A DNA stretch of 64,000 nucleotides from Burkholderiales bacterium. GTDB taxonomy: Bacteria > Pseudomonadota > Gammaproteobacteria > Burkholderiales > Burkholderiaceae_E. The notes under the pieces are model-generated. The model searched no databases and had not been told where the DNA came from. It worked only from the letters and a program-made list of their open reading frames with translations. Numbering within the stretch: position 1 is the stretch's first letter; every line of letters starts with the position of its first letter. Location of the stretch: NCBI GenBank assembly GCA_020248665.1, contig JADCHE010000023.1, positions 1 to 64,000 of the forward strand, read 5' to 3'. Both the position numbers and the translations under genes were made by a program. Shown here piece after piece: positions 61,015 through 64,000 of the stretch.

Positions 61015-62382
61015 ATGAGTCGCATCCTCCACCGCCAGACGCGGGGCACGTACCCCCGGGTGGTCTCTGGCGAGGGCCCGTACCTGGCCGACGATACCGG
61101 CCGGCGCTGGCTCGACGCCTGCGGGGGCGCGGCGGTCTCGTGCCTCGGGCACGGCCATCCGGCGATCGTCGCGGCGATCGAGGCACAGGCGCGGCGGGTC
61201 GCCTACGCGCACACCTCGTTCTTCACCACCGACGTCGCCGAGGCGCTCGCCGACACGCTGGTCGCGGCCGCGCCCGAGGGCATCAGCCACGCGTACTTCG
61301 TGTCGGGCGGTTCCGAGGCGATGGAGGCCGCGCTCAAGATGGCGCGCCAGTACCACCTCGAGCGTGGCGAGCCCGGGCGCACGCTGTTCGTCGCGCGCCG
61401 GCAGAGCTACCACGGCAACACGCTCGGCGCGCTGTCGGTCGGCGGGAACATGTGGCGGCGCGAGCCGTTCGCGCCGCTGCTCGCGCCGGCGCTGCACGTC
61501 TCGCCCTGCTACGCCTACCGCGACCAGCGTGATGGCGAGACGCCCGAGGCCTACGGCGAGCGGCTCGCCGCCGAGCTCGACGCGGCGATCGTCGCGGCCG
61601 GGCCGAAGCGGGTGATCGGCTTCGTCGCCGAGCCGGTGGTGGGCGCCACGCTCGGCGCGGTGCCCGCGGTACCCGGCTACTTCCGCCGCGTGCGCGAGGT
61701 CTGCGACCGCCACGGCGTGCTGCTGATCCTCGACGAGGTGATGTGCGGGATGGGCCGCACCGGCACGCTGTACGCCTGTGAGCAGGACGGCGTCTCACCC
61801 GACATCGTGACGATCGCCAAGGGCCTCGGCGCGGGCTACCAGCCGATCGGCGCGGCACTGCTGTCGCGCCGCGTGTTCGACGCGTTCGCCGAGGGTTCGG
61901 GCTTCTTCCAGCACGGCCATACCTACCTCGGCCATGCGATCGCCTGCGCGGCCGCGCTCGCGGTGCAGAAGGTGATCGCCGAGGAGGGCCTGCTCGCGCA
62001 GGTCCGCGAGATGGGTGCGCTGCTCGATCGCGAGCTCAGGCGCGCGCTCGACGGTCACCCGCACGTCGGCGACATCCGCGGGCGCGGGCTCTTCCGGGGC
62101 GTCGAGCTGGTCGCAGACCGCGCGACGAAGGCGCCGTTCGACCCGTCGGCGAAGCTCAACGCGAAGGTCAAGCAGGCCGCGTTCGACGCCGGCTTGATGT
62201 GCTACCCGATGGGCGGCACGATCGACGGCCGGCGCGGCGACCACGTGCTGCTCGCTCCGCCCTACACCATCGACGCGTCGCACGTCGACGCGATCGTCGG
62301 CGGTCTGAAGGCCGCGATCGACGCCGCGACCGCGTCGGTGTCCGCGCCCCGCCGGGCCGCGGACGCGCCGCTCAGGGCCTGA
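61015..62382 (+). CDS. class III aminotransferase (PLP-dependent, acetylornithine/omega-type)
   Basis: 455 residues. Start at 61015, where the conserved N-terminus begins. 'GGAAVSCLGHGHPAIVAAI' (about residue 37), 'FVSGGSEAMEAALKMAR' (PLP phosphate), 'YHGNTLGALSVGG', the aspartate 'LILDEVMCGMGRTG' and the Schiff-base lysine in 'DIVTIAKGLGAGYQPIGA' (about 262). Its usual group acts on beta-alanine, GABA, ornithine-like or taurine-like amines; the donor is not deducible. It lies next to, and divergent from, the glycine operon. Its last 11 bp overlap the convergent acid-phosphatase gene. Confidence 0.92.
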   Translation: MSRILHRQTRGTYPRVVSGEGPYLADDTGRRWLDACGGAAVSCLGHGHPAIVAAIEAQARRVAYAHTSFFTTDVAEALADTLVAAAPEGISHAYFVSGGSEAMEAALKMARQYHLERGEPGRTLFVARRQSYHGNTLGALSVGGNMWRREPFAPLLAPALHVSPCYAYRDQRDGETPEAYGERLAAELDAAIVAAGPKRVIGFVAEPVVGATLGAVPAVPGYFRRVREVCDRHGVLLILDEVMCGMGRTGTLYACEQDGVSPDIVTIAKGLGAGYQPIGAALLSRRVFDAFAEGSGFFQHGHTYLGHAIACAAALAVQKVIAEEGLLAQVREMGALLDRELRRALDGHPHVGDIRGRGLFRGVELVADRATKAPFDPSAKLNAKVKQAAFDAGLMCYPMGGTIDGRRGDHVLLAPPYTIDASHVDAIVGGLKAAIDAATASVSAPRRAADAPLRA

Positions 62383-63199
62383 GCGCCGCGGCCTCGGCCG
62401 CGCAGTCGCCGGGCGCGCGCGCGCCCTGGTCGCGCAGCTCGGCGATCTCCTTGCGGGCGAGCGCGAGCTGGGCGGTGAAGGTCGGGTCCGACTGCAGCCG
62501 CGCGAACGCCGCCGCGCCGACGACCCGGCCGGCGTCGACGTCGCTCTGCCAGTGCACGCCACAGATCACGCGGCTCTGCCCGAACGAGTAGGCGCGCTGC
62601 AGCAGCGCGTCGGCGCGCTCCGGCGCGACCGACGCGAGCACCAGCCCCCATGCCCAGCCGAGCGCCGCGTGCCCGGACGGGTACGAGCCGTCCTTGACGA
62701 GCCGCGGCTCCTCGGCCGGCGAGCACGACGTCTCCTTCAGCGCGACGAACGGGCGCGTGCGATTGTAGTGGTCCTTCGCACGGTAGGTCGCGAGGCCGGC
62801 GTCGGCCAGCGTGCGGCGTAGCGCCATGTTCAGGTGCGGTGTGCGCTCGGCGGTGACCGGCGCGCCGAGCGCGCACTGGAAGGTCGCCGCAGCGGCCGGG
62901 AAGCGCAGCTCGGCGTCCTGCGCGGCGAGCCGCCAGCGGGGCGTGTCGCGCAACGCGCGGGTCGACCGGTGGACGTCGAGGTCGGCGGCCGCGCGCGGCG
63001 AGCCATCGGCGGGCGGCGGGGGCAGCAGCGCGAGGCTGTCGGGCAGCACCTTGCGGTCGAGGTAGCCGTTGAGCACGCCCGAACCGGCGCGGACCTCGCC
63101 GACCTCGTCGGGCGACACGGTGGGCGCGGGCGGCGTCGCGCAGGCTGCGGCGAGGAGCGCAGCGGCGAGCGTCGCGGTGCGGGCGGGCATCGTGGGCAT
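62372..63199 (-). CDS. class A (PAP2-superfamily) acid phosphatase, lipoprotein
   Basis: 275 residues from the ATG at 63199; a start three codons later is equally possible. The signal ends in a lipobox 'LLAAACATP'. The three PAP2 motifs are present: 'KDHYNRTRPF' (about residue 158), 'GSYPSGHAALGW' (about 188) and 'SRVICGVHWQSDVDAG' (about 222), with the phosphate-binding histidines. This is the PhoN/PhoC type, periplasmic and nonspecific. It overlaps the end of the convergent aminotransferase gene by 11 bp. Confidence 0.9.
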   Translation of the reverse strand: MPTMPARTATLAAALLAAACATPPAPTVSPDEVGEVRAGSGVLNGYLDRKVLPDSLALLPPPPADGSPRAAADLDVHRSTRALRDTPRWRLAAQDAELRFPAAAATFQCALGAPVTAERTPHLNMALRRTLADAGLATYRAKDHYNRTRPFVALKETSCSPAEEPRLVKDGSYPSGHAALGWAWGLVLASVAPERADALLQRAYSFGQSRVICGVHWQSDVDAGRVVGAAAFARLQSDPTFTAQLALARKEIAELRDQGARAPGDCAAEAAALRP

Positions 63200-63350
63200 C
63201 GGGGCTCCCTGGCAGCGGCGTCGGTCCGGCACGGCCGAGCTTCGTCGCCGGATCATAACGCGCAGGTCTCGGGGCGCACCGACCTCGACGCGGCCCCGGT
63301 TCAGCCGGCCCAGGCGCTAGAATCCCATGACCCCACCCGGAGACACCAAG

Positions 63351-64000
63351 ATGGATTCGAACCGTATCGCCCTGCGTCGGCGAAGCGCCGGACTGCTCGC
63401 GGCCGCGGCGCTCGCGCTCGGCACGCTCACCGCCCTCCCGGCCGCCCAGGCCCAGCAGAAGTTCGTCACCATCGGCACCGGCGGCGTGACCGGCGTCTAC
63501 TACGCGGCCGGCGGCGCGATCTGCCGCCTCGTCAACAAGGACCGCGCGAAGCACGGCATCCGCTGCTCCGTGGAGTCCACCGGCGGCTCGGTGTTCAACG
63601 TCAACACGATCCGGGCCGGCGAGCTCGACCTCGGCTTCGCGCAGTCGGACGTGCAGTTCAACGCGACCCGGGGCCAGTCGCAGTTCAAGGACGGCCCGGT
63701 GTCCGACCTGCGCTCGGTGTTCTCGGTACACCCCGAGCCGTTCACGCTTCTGACCCGCAAGGAGTCCGGCATCAGGTCCTTCGCCGACCTGAAGGGCAAG
63801 CGCGTCAACGTCGGCAACCCGGGATCGGGCACGCGTGCCTCGATGGAGGAGTTGCTCGGCGCGCTCGGCTGGACGATGAAGGACTTCTCGCTCGCCTCGG
63901 AGCTCAAGGCCGACGAGCATGGCCCGGCGCTGTGCGACGGCAAGATCGACGCGTTCTTCTACGGCGTCGGCCACCCGAGCGCGAACATCCAGGATCCGAC
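63351..64000 (+). CDS. TAXI-family TRAP transporter binding protein (3' end cut by window edge)
   Basis: Partial: 216 codons, then the window ends. The ATG at 63351 is preceded by GGAG at 63339-63342, an ideal ribosome site. A Sec signal peptide ('[18 protein letters not shown]', cleavage after 'AQAQ') leads into '[24 protein letters not shown]', the defining start of TAXI proteins, then '[21 protein letters not shown]', '[15 protein letters not shown]' and '[18 protein letters not shown]'. These bind carboxylates or glutamate for a fused DctQM-type membrane protein, presumably just past the edge. Confidence 0.93.
   Translation, partial: MDSNRIALRRRSAGLLAAAALALGTLTALPAAQAQQKFVTIGTGGVTGVYYAAGGAICRLVNKDRAKHGIRCSVESTGGSVFNVNTIRAGELDLGFAQSDVQFNATRGQSQFKDGPVSDLRSVFSVHPEPFTLLTRKESGIRSFADLKGKRVNVGNPGSGTRASMEELLGALGWTMKDFSLASELKADEHGPALCDGKIDAFFYGVGHPSANIQDP

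Overview
The window is very GC-rich and almost fully coding. It looks like a chromosomal segment of a betaproteobacterium, most likely Burkholderiales. The grounds are the gene families present (Bug/TctC and TAXI binding proteins, PuuD-type urate oxidase, split XdhA/XdhB/XdhC, BMP-family purine ABC importer, 8-oxoguanine deaminase) and frequent 4-bp ATGA/GTGA overlaps between consecutive genes. No rRNA, tRNA, insertion sequence, prophage or CRISPR array was seen. The first and last genes are cut by the window edges.

Layout. 1-2552 (-): NMT1/THI5-type ABC importer (binding protein, ATPase, truncated permease). 2678-6217 (-): class III CoA-transferase, urate hydroxylase PuuD with a C-terminal cytochrome c, 5-hydroxyisourate hydrolase, HCCA-isomerase-like protein. 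6239-7837 (+): flavoprotein monooxygenase-like protein. 7867-12984: LysR regulator divergent from dabB-dabA, an energy-coupled inorganic-carbon pump. 13045-16415: Bug binding protein, DMT exporter, divergent 8-oxoguanine deaminase. 16434-17919 (-): a cluster of gene relics (LysE, HIU-hydrolase-like, Bug, family-3 binding protein). 18021-20750: allantoinase PuuE, NIPSNAP protein, amidase. 20858-23140 (-): PAS-GGDEF-EAL protein. 23354-33938 (+): xdhA-xdhB-xdhC, a BMP-type ATPase and two permeases, BMP lipoprotein, Rieske oxygenase. 33963-34583 (-): cysteine hydrolase. 34898-35773: htpX with a strong terminator. 35950-42113 (+): second BMP protein, guanine deaminase, alpha/beta hydrolase, threonine ammonia-lyase, FAD-linked D-2-hydroxyacid dehydrogenase. 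42131-53817 (+): urease locus ureD-ureA-[urtA-E remnants]-ureB-ureC-ureE-ureF-ureG-hupE/ureJ-LuxR-type regulator. 53897-55978 (-): large unknown lipoprotein. 56091-60783 (-): tandem glycine riboswitch and gcvH-gcvP-gcvT. 61015-62382 (+): class III aminotransferase. 62372-63199 (-): acid-phosphatase lipoprotein. 63351-end (+): TAXI binding protein.

How it fits together. Most of the window supports use of purines as a nitrogen source. Purines enter through the BMP ABC system. Guanine and 8-oxoguanine are deaminated, xanthine is oxidised to urate, urate is oxidised at the membrane by PuuD, HIU is hydrolysed, and allantoin is opened by PuuE. Urea is finally split by a nickel urease. OHCU decarboxylase, allantoicase and ureidoglycolate lyase were not found here. 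Glycine cleavage, threonine ammonia-lyase and the D-2-hydroxyacid dehydrogenase could handle C2 and amino-acid by-products, and DabAB supplies bicarbonate.

The most striking observation is selective erosion. The urea ABC importer urtABCDE sits between ureA and ureB and carries several independent lesions (internal deletions, a frameshift, a nonsense codon, a gene-to-gene deletion, and prolines in the UrtE signature), while the urease genes on both sides look intact. The relic cluster near 16.4-17.9 kb also consists mainly of lost transporters. A plausible reading is that urease now serves urea made inside the cell from purines. An assembly artefact must be excluded first.
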